From Bacteroides faecis MAJ27 (GTDB lineage Bacteria; Bacteroidota; Bacteroidia; Bacteroidales; Bacteroidaceae), in contig NZ_FNNN01000008.1 in the NCBI RefSeq assembly GCF_900106755.1, forward strand, positions 124,001 to 188,000: a stretch of DNA of 64,000 bases, read 5' to 3'. A program made the position numbers and the translations under genes. Position 1 is the stretch's first letter. Every line of letters begins with the position of its first letter. The notes beneath the pieces are model-generated. The model saw nothing but the letters and a program-made list of their open reading frames with translations, was not told the DNA's origin and did no database searches. Below, piece by piece: positions 1 through 10,200 of the stretch.

Positions 1-1
1 T

Positions 2-526
2 GCCAACTTCTTCCTGAAGATTGACGGAAAAACAGGATATGCCTGGGTAATAGAAGTAGGCAATAATGATTTGTTAGCTACCTCTGACTGTTATATGACT
101 TTCAGCCGGAAAGATCCGAAAAAACTCTACATGGCATTTACCAACCAGCATTGTATCGGTGTGTTTGAAGATATCACCGACCCGACCCGTGAAGGAAACT
201 TCAGAATATATGCAGGAGACAAAGGACGTGCAGGACACGCTGACGGACAGGAGACAGAAGCACAGTTCAACAGCCCCCGCCAATTAGTATTGGACGAAGA
301 AGAAAACCTTTACATTGCTGACTCCGGAAATCATTGTATTCGTAAAGTGACTCCCGAAGGTGTAGTCAGCACAGTAATCGGTAACCCGAACAGTTCGGGA
401 TATAAAGACGGAACGCCGGAAATCGCACTCTTCACCGAACCGTGGGGACTTGCCATCGACAGCGAAGGTACTATCTACATCGGCGACAAGGACAACCGTT
501 GTGTCCGCAAACTCTCTATTGAATAA
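2..526 (+). CDS. NHL-repeat surface protein, C-terminal part (5' end outside window)
   Basis: The reading frame is open from base 2, so only the last 174 residues are visible. The C-terminal ~100 residues hold two NHL-type blades: a GHADG...AQFNSPRQLVLD...LYIADSGNHCIRKV unit followed by a GYKDG...ALFTEPWGLAID...IYIGDKDNRCVRKL unit. NHL blades form beta-propellers used for ligand binding. In Bacteroides glycan loci, proteins with IPT/TIG domains followed by NHL repeats sit next to susC/susD and are thought to be surface glycan-binding proteins. The IPT/TIG part would lie outside the window, so that label is inference. It ends 29 bp before the SusC gene, consistent with one operon. Confidence 0.8.
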   Translation, partial: ANFFLKIDGKTGYAWVIEVGNNDLLATSDCYMTFSRKDPKKLYMAFTNQHCIGVFEDITDPTREGNFRIYAGDKGRAGHADGQETEAQFNSPRQLVLDEEENLYIADSGNHCIRKVTPEGVVSTVIGNPNSSGYKDGTPEIALFTEPWGLAIDSEGTIYIGDKDNRCVRKLSIE

Positions 527-555
527 CGCAGTAGGTCATTATAAACAATAACACT

Positions 556-3500
556 ATGAAACATTTATATATTATAACCGCTTTTCTGCTCTGCTGCCTC
601 TGCATCAAAGCACAAGAGCCAACCCAAAAAGAAAGTACAATCACCATTTCAGGTACGGTACTCGATGAATTCAACGCCCCGATTCCGGGTGCCAACGTCT
701 TTTTGAAAGACCGTCCCGGTGTAGGTACCGTTACCAACATGGACGGTAAGTTTACCATCAAAGGAGCACAAATGGGCGATGTGATCACTCTGTCATTCCT
801 TGGCTATGAAAAACAAGAAGTGAGAATTGACTCCAGACTGGACCGGAAAAACGCACAATTCAAACTGAAGCCTTCGACCAATACACTGGAAGAAACGGTG
901 GTTGTCGGACTCGGCTCACAACGAAAAGTCAGCGTAGTAGGTGCCATAACGAATGTAGACGTAAAAGACCTGCAAACACCGGCTACCTCTATTCCCAATA
1001 TGTTAGGCGGACGTGTACCGGGTATTATCTCCCTGCAAAACAGTGGTGAACCGGGAAAAAACATCTCTGAATTCTGGGTACGTGGTATCGGAACTTTCGG
1101 TGCCAACCAAGGTGCACTGGTACTGATTGACGGACTGGAAGGCAGTTTAAGTCAAATTGATCCGGCGGATATTGAGAGCTTCTCGGTATTGAAAGATGCT
1201 TCCGCCACAGCCGTTTACGGTACACGTGGTGCCAACGGTGTCGTACTGGTCACTACCAAACGCGGTGAAGTGGACAAACTGAAAATTACGGGACGTGCCA
1301 ACCTGACCGTTTCCCACTTACAGAATATGCCCGAATACCTCGGTGCCTATGACTATGCAACGCTTGCCAACGAAGCAAAACTGGCTCGCGGCGAAGAAGC
1401 ACTTTATTCGCCGATGGCGCTCGACCTGATCAAGTATCAGCTGGACCCCGATCTTTACCCGAATGTAAACTGGCGCGACCAGATTCTGAACAAGAATTCC
1501 CTGCAACAGACCTACTATATGAGTGCCCGTGGCGGCGGTAGTGTGGCCCGTTATTTCTTCAGCTTGGGTATGTCCAATGAAAACGCTGCCTACAAACAGG
1601 AAAAAAACTCTAAATACAGTACTGACGTAGCTTATCGTACTTATAACTATCGTAGTAATATCGATGTCAACCTGACTAAGACAACTACTGCCTATCTGGG
1701 TACGGAAGGTTATCTGTCTGAAAAGACCGAACCGGGAAACGTTTCGACTGACGCACTCTGGAGCGCCCAGCAAAGACTGACTCCGTTGACGATTCCTCTG
1801 CAATACTCTACCGGAGAACTGCCGGCATGGGGAGCAAACAACGAATACTCTCCCTACGTCATGCTGAACCACACCGGAAAAGCGAAATGGCGCAGATTCA
1901 CAAACAAAGTGACACTGGCTGTTACTCAGGATTTGCCTTTCATCACCAAAGGACTGAAGTTAAGGGCACAGATTGCTTACGACTCGGAAAGTTATCTGAA
2001 AGAAATACGTAAAGTACTGCCGGAAATGTACTATGCCAGCGGACGTACTGTAGATGGTACTTTAATTATGCGCAAAGTAGTAGATGCCCAAACTGCCACC
2101 TATAATAAGGATGAAGAGTCACAATGGAATAAGCTGCATTTTGAATCTACTCTAAACTATGACCGTGCATTCGGTGATCATCGTGTCGGCGGTTTGGTTT
2201 ACTATTATATGAGCAGCTATCAAAGCACATGGTGCGATATACACGGTTATAATTGTAATGTAAATGTAGATAATGTACCTAAACGCTACCAAGGCTTATC
2301 CGGTCGTTTAACATACGGATTCCGTGATACATATATGATTGATTTGAACTTCGGTTATACCGGTTCCGAGAATTTCCAGAAAGGACGTCGTTTTGGCTTC
2401 TTCCCCTCCGTTGCCCTTGGTTGGGTACCGACCAATTATGATTTCGTACGCGAAACATTGCCTTGGTTGAGTTTTTTGAAAATCAGAGGATCATGGGGTT
2501 CGGTAGGTAACGACCGTATTACCAACAAACGTTTTCCCTATCTAACTATTATGAATGAAAATGCTAATAAAGGATGGAACGGAAGCAGTGGTGTAACGGA
2601 GCAGTCAGTCGGTGCCGATAACCTCCAATGGGAAAAAGCTATCAAACTGGATTTGGGTATTGAAGGAAAATTATTCAACGAACAGGTAGACTTTACAGTA
2701 GACTTTTTCCGCGATACCCGCAACGACATCTTCCAACAACGCACGATGGTACCCGACTATATCGGATTGGCAGAACAACCTTTCGGAAACGTGGGTAGCA
2801 TGGTCAGCTACGGAGCCGACGGAAACATTTCATTCACACAGGATATTGGTAAAGACTTCTCGTTTACCCTTCGTGGTAACTTTACGTACACAGCCAATAT
2901 GGTGAAAAACTGGGAAGAAGCTTTCCAAAAATATTCTTATCAGGAAAGAGCAGACAAACCTTACGAATATTATGCCGGCTACATCGCATTAGGATTGTTC
3001 CGCGATGAAGACGATGTGAAGTTCAGTCCCGACCAGAGCGGAATTGCCGGACGTAAAGTACTCCCGGGTGATATCAAATACAAAGATGTGAATGGTGACG
3101 GTGTTATCAACTCCGACGACCAGGTGCCTCTTTCTTACAAGGCGAACTATCCGCGTCTGATGTACGGATTCGGTGGAGAAGTACGCTGGAAAAAACTGAC
3201 ACTGGGATTCTTATTCAAAGGAACAGGCAATGTAGACAACTTCTGTGTGGATGGCTACAAAGCATTCGGATTCCTCCCATTCTCTTCCGGAGAAACAGGA
3301 AATACACTGGCTATCACCGCCAATCAAGCAAACCGCTGGACACCGCGCGAAATATCGGGCGATGCGTCCACCGAAAATCCGAACGCTATGTTCCCGCGTC
3401 TTTCTTACGGAAATGACCACAACAGTACACAGCCTTCTACGTTCTGGAAAGCCAATGTCCGCTACTTGCGTTTGCAGGAAATCAACCTCAACTACAACCT

Positions 3501-3678
3501 GAGTGCCGGCAAGATTCTGAAACAACTGGGTGTTTCGTCACTCGACTTACAGTTTGTAGCTTCCAACATCTGCGTATGGAGCCCATTCAAACATTTCGAT
3601 CCGGAACAGGCATATTACAACGGAGGAGCCTATCCTATACCGGCCCGCTATGCTTTTCAGATGTATATTAACTTCTAA
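556..3678 (+). CDS. SusC-family TonB-dependent outer-membrane transporter
   Basis: This is a 1040-residue outer-membrane importer that moves oligosaccharides into the periplasm with TonB energy. A Sec signal (about residues 1-19, ending CIKAQ) is followed by a carboxypeptidase-D-like domain (about 30-105, TISGTVLDEFNAPIPGANV), then a TonB-box-like ETVVVG near 113 and a plug domain with the SusC hallmark segments LIDGLEG, FSVLKDASATAVYGTRGANG and VLVTTKRG. The rest is a beta-barrel ending in an aromatic residue (QMYINF). Length fits the family. The partner SusD gene begins 5 bp downstream. The substrate cannot be read from the sequence; the GH3 and GH97 neighbours suggest a glycan with beta- and alpha-linked hexose ends. 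Confidence 0.97.
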   Translation: MKHLYIITAFLLCCLCIKAQEPTQKESTITISGTVLDEFNAPIPGANVFLKDRPGVGTVTNMDGKFTIKGAQMGDVITLSFLGYEKQEVRIDSRLDRKNAQFKLKPSTNTLEETVVVGLGSQRKVSVVGAITNVDVKDLQTPATSIPNMLGGRVPGIISLQNSGEPGKNISEFWVRGIGTFGANQGALVLIDGLEGSLSQIDPADIESFSVLKDASATAVYGTRGANGVVLVTTKRGEVDKLKITGRANLTVSHLQNMPEYLGAYDYATLANEAKLARGEEALYSPMALDLIKYQLDPDLYPNVNWRDQILNKNSLQQTYYMSARGGGSVARYFFSLGMSNENAAYKQEKNSKYSTDVAYRTYNYRSNIDVNLTKTTTAYLGTEGYLSEKTEPGNVSTDALWSAQQRLTPLTIPLQYSTGELPAWGANNEYSPYVMLNHTGKAKWRRFTNKVTLAVTQDLPFITKGLKLRAQIAYDSESYLKEIRKVLPEMYYASGRTVDGTLIMRKVVDAQTATYNKDEESQWNKLHFESTLNYDRAFGDHRVGGLVYYYMSSYQSTWCDIHGYNCNVNVDNVPKRYQGLSGRLTYGFRDTYMIDLNFGYTGSENFQKGRRFGFFPSVALGWVPTNYDFVRETLPWLSFLKIRGSWGSVGNDRITNKRFPYLTIMNENANKGWNGSSGVTEQSVGADNLQWEKAIKLDLGIEGKLFNEQVDFTVDFFRDTRNDIFQQRTMVPDYIGLAEQPFGNVGSMVSYGADGNISFTQDIGKDFSFTLRGNFTYTANMVKNWEEAFQKYSYQERADKPYEYYAGYIALGLFRDEDDVKFSPDQSGIAGRKVLPGDIKYKDVNGDGVINSDDQVPLSYKANYPRLMYGFGGEVRWKKLTLGFLFKGTGNVDNFCVDGYKAFGFLPFSSGETGNTLAITANQANRWTPREISGDASTENPNAMFPRLSYGNDHNSTQPSTFWKANVRYLRLQEINLNYNLSAGKILKQLGVSSLDLQFVASNICVWSPFKHFDPEQAYYNGGAYPIPARYAFQMYINF

Positions 3679-3683
3679 AAATA

Positions 3684-5687
3684 ATGAATCGTATGAAAAC
3701 CAAAATAAGCCAGATTATATCGAAGGGGCTTCTCTTCGCATTTATCGTCCTGTTAGGCTCTTGCAATTACCTGGACGTAGACCAATATTTCGACGATACA
3801 CTGAAGTTTGATTCCGTATTCACACAGAAACGTTATTTTGAAGCGTACCTGTGGGGTGCAGCCGGACAATTGCCCGACGAAAGCAGAATCTTCGGTCACG
3901 AATATGCACCGGGCATTACTGCCGGCGATGATATCTTCACTGTAATGAGCAGCGACATCTTCCGCGGATCAGCTTTTGCACTGGGATATGTGAATCCTGA
4001 TAATCTGAGAGGTATGAACGTCTGGAGTGACATGTACAAAGTAATCCGTAAAGCCAACCTGATGCTGGCACGTATGGACGAATGTCAGGATATGACAGCA
4101 CTCGACCGCCGTAATTATACCGGCTATATTCACTTCCTGCGCGGTTACGCCTATTATCATATTCTGATGACTTGCGGTCCTGCAATTCTTGTAGGCGACG
4201 AAATATTCGAAAGTAACCTGGACGGCCCTGCTTACAACACTTATCGTGCCACTTATGACGAGACAGTAGAATACATCTGCTCGGAACTGGAAACAGCAGC
4301 GGCATACCTTCCGTTAAAAGCCTCTATCGCACAGTTTGAACGCCCCACAAAGGGAGCCGCTTACGCGCTGATAGCCCGTCTCCGCCTGCATGCCGCTTCA
4401 CCGCTTTTCAACGGAACATCCACTGCCCGTCTCTACTTCGGCAACTGGAAACGTACTTACGATAAAGCATATTACATCAATCAAAACTATAGCGAAGAAA
4501 AATGGGCATTAGCTGCTGCTGCCTGCAAACGGGTGATTGATATGAATGTCTACGAACTGTTCACAGTGAGCAAAGACCAGAACACTCCGCAACTGCCGGC
4601 AGGTGTTCCTACAGAAAACTTCCCGAATGGAGCCGGAGGCATCGACCCGTTCAAGTCCTATTCTCACATGTTCACAGGAGACGAACCGTTCAAGAACAAT
4701 AATGAAGTTATCTGGGGACGTATCTCCGAAGAGGTAAAAGGATATACACAACAATCGTTCCCGCAATATATGGGTGGATACAACGGTATGGGGCTGACAC
4801 AGAAAATGATCGATGCTTACCGTATGGAAGACGGAAAAACAATCGAAGAAGCCATGGCAGTCGGAGAATATAAAGAAGGCCCTAACGACTTTACTTCCGG
4901 ACCTCGTGATTTCTCGGACTATCATCTCAACGGCAATATCTGGCAGATGTATGCCAACCGTGAAATGCGTTTCTACGCCTGCGTAGGTTTCAACGGATGT
5001 TATTGGCCTGCTACATCGACTACCGACGGTTCTTACCGTCTGCAAACCGTGAAATACTGCATGGACGGTAATGCCGGCAAATATGCAGGTACAGTGGGTA
5101 GTGACAACTACACTCCTACAGGTTATGTGATCAAGAAATACATTTCTTCTTATGACGCATGGCGTGGCAACAGCAGCGAACGTTACGAAAAAGGATTCCC
5201 TATCATCCGTTATGCTGAAATATTGCTGTCGTATGCCGAAGCATTGAACCAGTTGACCACCACTCATGCCATCACACTGCCTACCGGCGAATCATACAGT
5301 TTGTCACGTGATGTGGACGAAATGGCCAAAGCGTTTAATCAGGTACGCTACCGTGCCGGATTACCGGGACTTACTCAGGCCCAACTGGAAAGTCCTACGG
5401 AAATGTTCGAGCAAATCAAGCGTGAACGTATGGTAGAGTTCCTGGGTGAAGGACGCCGGTTCTACGATGTACGTCGCTGGGGTATTTATGAAGATGTGGA
5501 TTCAGAACCTATCATGGGCCTCAACATCGCAGCCAACGAATTCGGTGGTTTCTACCAACGTACTGTTGTGGACGAGAAAAATTACCGTGACCGTGTAGTA
5601 CACAGAAAACTGTTGTTCTTGCCTATCAGCAAATCCGAATTGAGAAAAGTAGAATTACTAGACCAGAATCCGGGATATAACAACTAA
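3684..5687 (+). CDS. SusD/RagB-family surface glycan-binding lipoprotein
   Basis: A 667-residue lipoprotein that caps the SusC channel and binds glycan at the cell surface. The signal peptide ends in a lipobox (LLGSC, Cys27). The N-terminal TPR-like region contains the SusD signature RGYAYYHILMTCG and RPTKGAAYALIARLRLHAASPLFNG, and the C-terminal region has the RagB/SusD features YAEILLSYAEALNQL and ERMVEFLGEGRRFYDVRRWGIYE. At 667 residues it is longer than SusD itself, which is common in the family. It follows susC by 5 bp. A second ATG three codons downstream (3693) could also be used. Confidence 0.97.
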   Translation: MNRMKTKISQIISKGLLFAFIVLLGSCNYLDVDQYFDDTLKFDSVFTQKRYFEAYLWGAAGQLPDESRIFGHEYAPGITAGDDIFTVMSSDIFRGSAFALGYVNPDNLRGMNVWSDMYKVIRKANLMLARMDECQDMTALDRRNYTGYIHFLRGYAYYHILMTCGPAILVGDEIFESNLDGPAYNTYRATYDETVEYICSELETAAAYLPLKASIAQFERPTKGAAYALIARLRLHAASPLFNGTSTARLYFGNWKRTYDKAYYINQNYSEEKWALAAAACKRVIDMNVYELFTVSKDQNTPQLPAGVPTENFPNGAGGIDPFKSYSHMFTGDEPFKNNNEVIWGRISEEVKGYTQQSFPQYMGGYNGMGLTQKMIDAYRMEDGKTIEEAMAVGEYKEGPNDFTSGPRDFSDYHLNGNIWQMYANREMRFYACVGFNGCYWPATSTTDGSYRLQTVKYCMDGNAGKYAGTVGSDNYTPTGYVIKKYISSYDAWRGNSSERYEKGFPIIRYAEILLSYAEALNQLTTTHAITLPTGESYSLSRDVDEMAKAFNQVRYRAGLPGLTQAQLESPTEMFEQIKRERMVEFLGEGRRFYDVRRWGIYEDVDSEPIMGLNIAANEFGGFYQRTVVDEKNYRDRVVHRKLLFLPISKSELRKVELLDQNPGYNN

Positions 5688-5717
5688 TTTTGAATCATCA
5701 GTAAAACAGATAATCAA

Positions 5718-6668
5718 ATGAAAACAATGATAAAAAAAGCCGGTTATTTTCTGGCATTGCTTGCCCTGACAGCCTGCGAATCTTTCGACTTTGAACAGGA
5801 AATGGGACAAAAGATAATTTGTATCATCAGTGACAACGATCTGGTATATACCGGTATGCACGACCTCAACGAAACAGAAAGTACCGGATATATCTCCATC
5901 AACTGCGGCGGTTCCCTTCGAATCGACCGGGATGTGGACGTAACACTGGAATATGCTCCGGAAGTATTGCAGAATTATAATAAAATAAAGTACGACATTG
6001 ACCAGTCAAAGTATGCCAAAGAACTTCCTTCAAAGTATTACTCCATCGCTCAGATGGGAGTCACTTTGAAAGCCAGCAGCCCTGACACATATAATGTGAT
6101 GCCGATTCAGGTAAAACCTGAAGGGCTGTCACCCGACTCGATTTACCTTATTCCAATGCGTATCAAGAGTGTGTCGGCTTATTCTGTCAATCCGAACAAG
6201 TCTCAGGTACTTTATCAGGTACAGATGAAAAACCTCTATGCACGTACTGACGAATCTACTATCTACAATGCTGCCGGAAAGCTACAGAAAGAAGGGGAAT
6301 CGCAACGTGACGCAGCCGCTTCACAGACATTCCACCCGCTTACGAAAAACTCATTCCGTATCTTTGCCGGTATCAAGGGATATGAGAAAAATGAAGAAGT
6401 CATCAAAAAGAACGGTATCATAGTTACAGTGAACGAGGACAACAGTCTGACCATGAAACCATACAACGCAGACTTTATCGAAGTGGCTTCCATCGATGAA
6501 GAACAACCCGATTATTATGGAAATTATGAATTGTCGGATGTTTACGGCGGAAAGAAACGCCAACGTTTCAACTTCAAATACAAATACCGTTTCAAAGGCG
6601 AATCAAAATGGGAGATTGTCGATATACGTTCTTTACGCAGTGTCACACTCGACTTGATAAACGAATAA
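5718..6668 (+). CDS. DUF1735/DUF4361-type lipoprotein of the PUL
   Basis: A 316-residue predicted surface lipoprotein with the lipobox LALTAC (Cys20). The pattern of an immunoglobulin-like first half (about 30-170) with ...YKLPSKYYSIAQ-type spacing and a second domain (about 180-316) ending in ...SVTLDLINE resembles the DUF1735 (BT_3987-type) plus DUF4361 pair that often follows susD in Bacteroides glycan loci. Its role is probably accessory glycan binding; no catalytic motif is visible. It begins 30 bp after susD and ends 21 bp before the GH3 gene, so it is very likely co-transcribed. The family call rests on recognition of layout and sequence style. Confidence 0.75.
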   Translation: MKTMIKKAGYFLALLALTACESFDFEQEMGQKIICIISDNDLVYTGMHDLNETESTGYISINCGGSLRIDRDVDVTLEYAPEVLQNYNKIKYDIDQSKYAKELPSKYYSIAQMGVTLKASSPDTYNVMPIQVKPEGLSPDSIYLIPMRIKSVSAYSVNPNKSQVLYQVQMKNLYARTDESTIYNAAGKLQKEGESQRDAAASQTFHPLTKNSFRIFAGIKGYEKNEEVIKKNGIIVTVNEDNSLTMKPYNADFIEVASIDEEQPDYYGNYELSDVYGGKKRQRFNFKYKYRFKGESKWEIVDIRSLRSVTLDLINE

Positions 6669-6689
6669 ATAACACTAAAATAACATAGA

Positions 6690-9233
6690 ATGAAGAAACT
6701 AATTTTACTTTTAATTTTCATGCAGTTAGGGGCGGCAGTATCAAAGGCTCAGGATTTATATAAAAATATGAATGCCCCCATACACGAAAGAGTACAGGAT
6801 CTGTTATCGAAACTGACAATAGAGGAAAAGGTCTCTTTGCTTCGTGCTACTTCCCCGGGAATCGAGCGTATGGGAATTGATAAATATTACATGGGAAATG
6901 AAGCGTTACACGGAATCATCCGCCCGGGAAAATTTACAGTTTTCCCGCAGGCAATCGGACTGGCCAGTATGTGGAATCCCGAATTACATCATATCATTGC
7001 CGGCGTCATTTCGGACGAAGCCCGTGCCCGCTGGAATGAACTGGAACGGGGAAAGAAACAAAAAGACCAGTTCAGTGACTTATTAACATTCTGGTCACCG
7101 ACTGTCAATATGGCTCGTGACCCGCGTTGGGGACGTACCCCGGAGACGTATGGAGAAGATCCCTATTTATCCGGAGTATTGGGTACCGCTTTTGTGAAAG
7201 GATTACAAGGAGACCATCCGCGTTATCTGAAAGCTGTAGCTACTCCCAAGCATTTTGCCGCCAACAACGAAGAACATAATCGTTTTTATTGCGATGCAGC
7301 TATCACCGAAACGGACTTAAGGGAATATTATTTCCCGGCATTTGAGAAATGTATCCGCGAAGGAAAAGCGGAATCCATCATGACAGCTTACAATGCCATC
7401 AATGGGGTGCCATGTACTGCCAACAACTGGTTATTGAATAAAGTATTGAAACAGGACTGGGGTTTCAACGGATACATCGTATCCGATTGCGGTGCTCCCG
7501 GACTGTTAATGACTGACCATCGTTATGTGAAAACTCCGGAAGCGGCAGCCATGATAGCTATCAAAGCCGGACTGGATGTAGAATGTGGAGACTATGTTTT
7601 TGCCAACCCACTATTAAACGCTTACAAACAATATATGGTCAGTGCTGCCGAAATAGACAGTGCAGCCTACCGTGTACTGCGTGCACGTATGCGTTTAGGC
7701 ATGTTTGATGATCCGGAAAAGAATCCGTATAATCACCTGTCCCCTGAAATCGTAGGTTGTAAGAAACATCATGACCTGGCTCTCGAAGCTGCCCGTCAGA
7801 GTATTGTATTGCTCAAAAACCAGCAAAATACTCTCCCGCTGAATGCACAGAAAATCAAGTCAATAGCTGTGGTAGGTATCAATGCCGCCAACTGCGAATT
7901 TGGTGATTACAGCGGAACTCCGGTCAATGCTCCGGTATCTGTGCTGGATGGTATCCGCAACCGGGTAGGCAATGAAATAAAAGTAGTACATGCACCATGG
8001 GTATCTTCGGAAGAAGGTTATCAGCTTATTTCTCCGACCCATCTTCCTAACGGACTAAAGGCTGAATATTATGACAATCCTACTTTCCAGGGAACTCCTA
8101 AAACCCGTGTAGACAAAGGAATCAACTTCGAACCGAAAAATCAGGCTCCGGACCCGTTCCTGCCTAAATCTCCGCTTTCTATTCGCTGGACAGGTGAATT
8201 AGTTCCGAATATATCCGGTGAATACGTGTTCAGCTTCACCAGCGACGATGGTTGCCGGTTGTACATCGATGATCAATTGGTCATAGACGACTGGAATGTA
8301 CACAGTGTACGTACAGAAAAAGGTTCTATCTCACTGGAGAAAGGAAAGAAGTATCAGTTGAAAGCCGAATATTTCGACAATGGAGGTGAAGCGATCGCCA
8401 GACTTCATTGGCGTGTACCCAGCACAGATCAGTATGACATGCTGAATATGTATGGAGATGCCTCAAAAATTATCCGTGAATCTGATGTTGTCATCGCAGT
8501 AATGGGTATCAACCAATCCATCGAACGTGAAGGACAGGACAGAAACTCCATTGAATTACCCAAAGACCAGCAAATCTTTATCCGTGAAGCTTATAAAGCC
8601 AATCCGAATACAATTGTTGTATTGGTTGCCGGCAGTTCTATGGCAATAGGATGGATGGATCAGCATATTCCGGCTATTATTGATGCCTGGTATCCGGGAG
8701 AACAAGGTGGAACGGCTATCGCTGAAGTTCTGTTTGGAGACTATAACCCGGCTGGTCGCCTGCCGTTGACTTTCTACAACAGCATTGAAGATCTTCCTGC
8801 TTTTGATGATTACAATGTAAAGAACAACCGTACTTATATGTATTTCGAAGGCAAGCCTTTGTATGCCTTCGGCTATGGACTCAGCTATACTAAATTTGAT
8901 TACCGCAATTTGAATATCAAGCAAGATACTCAAAACGTTACTTTAAACTTCTCTATAAAGAACAGTGGTAAATACAATGGTGACGAAGTAGCTCAAGTAT
9001 ATGTGAAATTCCCCGATCAGGGAATCAAGACTCCATTGAAACAACTCAAAGGATTTAAACGTGTGCACATCAAGAAAGGAGCTACCGAACAAATATCCAT
9101 AGAAATTCCGAAAGAAGAATTACGTCTGTGGGATGACCAGAAGAAACAATTCTATACACCTTCGGGAACATACCATTTCATGGTCGGCAAATCTTCTGAT
9201 AATATCTGTTTGCAAAAGACAGCGGAACTATAA
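6690..9233 (+). CDS. GH3 beta-glycosidase with inserted PA14 domain
   Basis: An 847-residue exported glycoside hydrolase (signal peptide to about residue 20, SKAQ). The GH3 (alpha/beta)8 domain occupies about 30-350; the nucleophile is expected to be the Asp in YIVSDCGAPG, and the KHFAANNEEHNR segment lines the subsite. The second GH3 domain is interrupted by a PA14 domain at about 450-580 (LKAEYYDN...SGEYVFSFTSDDGCRLYIDDQLVIDDW...ARLHWRVPS), an insertion known from many GH3 beta-glucosidases. A fibronectin-III-like domain closes the protein (about 755-847). It likely releases terminal beta-linked sugars from imported oligosaccharides in the periplasm; beta-glucosidase is the first guess, beta-xylosidase cannot be excluded. 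Confidence 0.93.
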   Translation: MKKLILLLIFMQLGAAVSKAQDLYKNMNAPIHERVQDLLSKLTIEEKVSLLRATSPGIERMGIDKYYMGNEALHGIIRPGKFTVFPQAIGLASMWNPELHHIIAGVISDEARARWNELERGKKQKDQFSDLLTFWSPTVNMARDPRWGRTPETYGEDPYLSGVLGTAFVKGLQGDHPRYLKAVATPKHFAANNEEHNRFYCDAAITETDLREYYFPAFEKCIREGKAESIMTAYNAINGVPCTANNWLLNKVLKQDWGFNGYIVSDCGAPGLLMTDHRYVKTPEAAAMIAIKAGLDVECGDYVFANPLLNAYKQYMVSAAEIDSAAYRVLRARMRLGMFDDPEKNPYNHLSPEIVGCKKHHDLALEAARQSIVLLKNQQNTLPLNAQKIKSIAVVGINAANCEFGDYSGTPVNAPVSVLDGIRNRVGNEIKVVHAPWVSSEEGYQLISPTHLPNGLKAEYYDNPTFQGTPKTRVDKGINFEPKNQAPDPFLPKSPLSIRWTGELVPNISGEYVFSFTSDDGCRLYIDDQLVIDDWNVHSVRTEKGSISLEKGKKYQLKAEYFDNGGEAIARLHWRVPSTDQYDMLNMYGDASKIIRESDVVIAVMGINQSIEREGQDRNSIELPKDQQIFIREAYKANPNTIVVLVAGSSMAIGWMDQHIPAIIDAWYPGEQGGTAIAEVLFGDYNPAGRLPLTFYNSIEDLPAFDDYNVKNNRTYMYFEGKPLYAFGYGLSYTKFDYRNLNIKQDTQNVTLNFSIKNSGKYNGDEVAQVYVKFPDQGIKTPLKQLKGFKRVHIKKGATEQISIEIPKEELRLWDDQKKQFYTPSGTYHFMVGKSSDNICLQKTAEL

Positions 9234-9284
9234 TTGTTCCATAAGAAGGCAGGCTGATAGTATTAATAGTCACCTCAATACTGT

Positions 9285-9332
9285 AAATGCGGAGATACTG
9301 ATTCTAAATAAAGAACGGTATTCTCCGCATTT
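9285..9332 (+). terminator. Hairpin after the GH3 gene
   Basis: An inverted repeat (AAATGCGGAGA pairing with TCTCCGCATTT, extended by TAC/GTA) lies about 50 bp after the GH3 stop, with a ~20-nt loop. There is no strong U-run directly after it, so it could terminate or stabilise the upstream operon mRNA and reduce expression of the two genes that follow. Confidence 0.5.
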
Positions 9333-9488
9333 CTCTATCATCACAGTCAGATTAAAAATAGATACTGTAAAACGCGGAAATAAACCGTTTGCTGCAAATG
9401 TTTCATTTTTTGCTCTGTTTATATATACTTTCCAGCTTATTCTTGACTACTTTTGACACATCAAATTTATTCATTTATTCTAATTATC

Positions 9489-10166
9489 ATGAAACACGTA
9501 ATTACATTCATCCTATTGTTTTTGTGTATCCCCGTATTTGCCCAACAAAAGATTGCACGCGAATATATCGAATGGTCTGACATCTGGATTCCCGGAGCCA
9601 ACAAAACAGACCTTCCCCATGTATTGCTTATCGGTAATTCCATCACACGCGGATATTACGGAAAAGTAGAAGAAGCACTGAAAGAAAAGGCATATGTAGG
9701 ACGGCTTTCCAATTCGAAAAGTGTAGGAGATCCGGCTTTAATCGACGAACTGGCAGTGATACTCAAAAACACCAAGTTCGATGTTATCCATTTCAATAAT
9801 GGCTTGCACGGATTCGATTATACCGAAGAAGAATATGATAAAAGTTTCCCTCAATTAATCAAAGTCATCCGTAAATATGCCCCTAAAGCAAAACTGATCT
9901 GGGCAACTACCACTCCTGTCCGCACTGGAGAAGGTATGAAAGAATTTGCTCCCATCACCGAACGATTAAAAGTCCGTAACCAAATTGCACTGAAACATAT
10001 CAATCGTGCCGGCATAGAGGTGAATGACTTATGGAAAGTGGTCATCGATCATCCCGAATATTATGCAGGCGGAGACGGAACACACCCGGTCGATGCAGGA
10101 TATTCAGCTTTAGCTGCCCAAGTCGTTTCCGTTCTGAAAGACAAGTTACAACAAACTCATAAATAA
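9489..10166 (+). CDS. SGNH/GDSL-family hydrolase, exported
   Basis: A 225-residue predicted periplasmic esterase. The start at 9489 is preferred over an in-frame ATG at 9453 because it opens directly into a signal peptide (MKHVITFILLFLCIPVFAQQ). Family blocks are visible: block I LLIGNSITRGYYG (Ser nucleophile), the FNNGLHG segment in the position of block III, and the C-terminal DGTHPVDAGY with the Asp/His of the catalytic triad. Such enzymes in glycan loci usually remove acetyl or other acyl groups from sugars. It sits 255 bp after the GH3 stop and 34 bp before the GH97 gene, and likely acts with both. Confidence 0.87.
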   Translation: MKHVITFILLFLCIPVFAQQKIAREYIEWSDIWIPGANKTDLPHVLLIGNSITRGYYGKVEEALKEKAYVGRLSNSKSVGDPALIDELAVILKNTKFDVIHFNNGLHGFDYTEEEYDKSFPQLIKVIRKYAPKAKLIWATTTPVRTGEGMKEFAPITERLKVRNQIALKHINRAGIEVNDLWKVVIDHPEYYAGGDGTHPVDAGYSALAAQVVSVLKDKLQQTHK

Positions 10167-10200
10167 ACAAACTATCTGTCATTGACTAAAACCGAATCAT

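Noticed and set aside
9133..9456. Open frame of 107 codons overlapping the end of GH3
   Set aside because: Its first part is the GH3 gene in another frame and the rest is intergenic DNA with the 9285-9332 hairpin.
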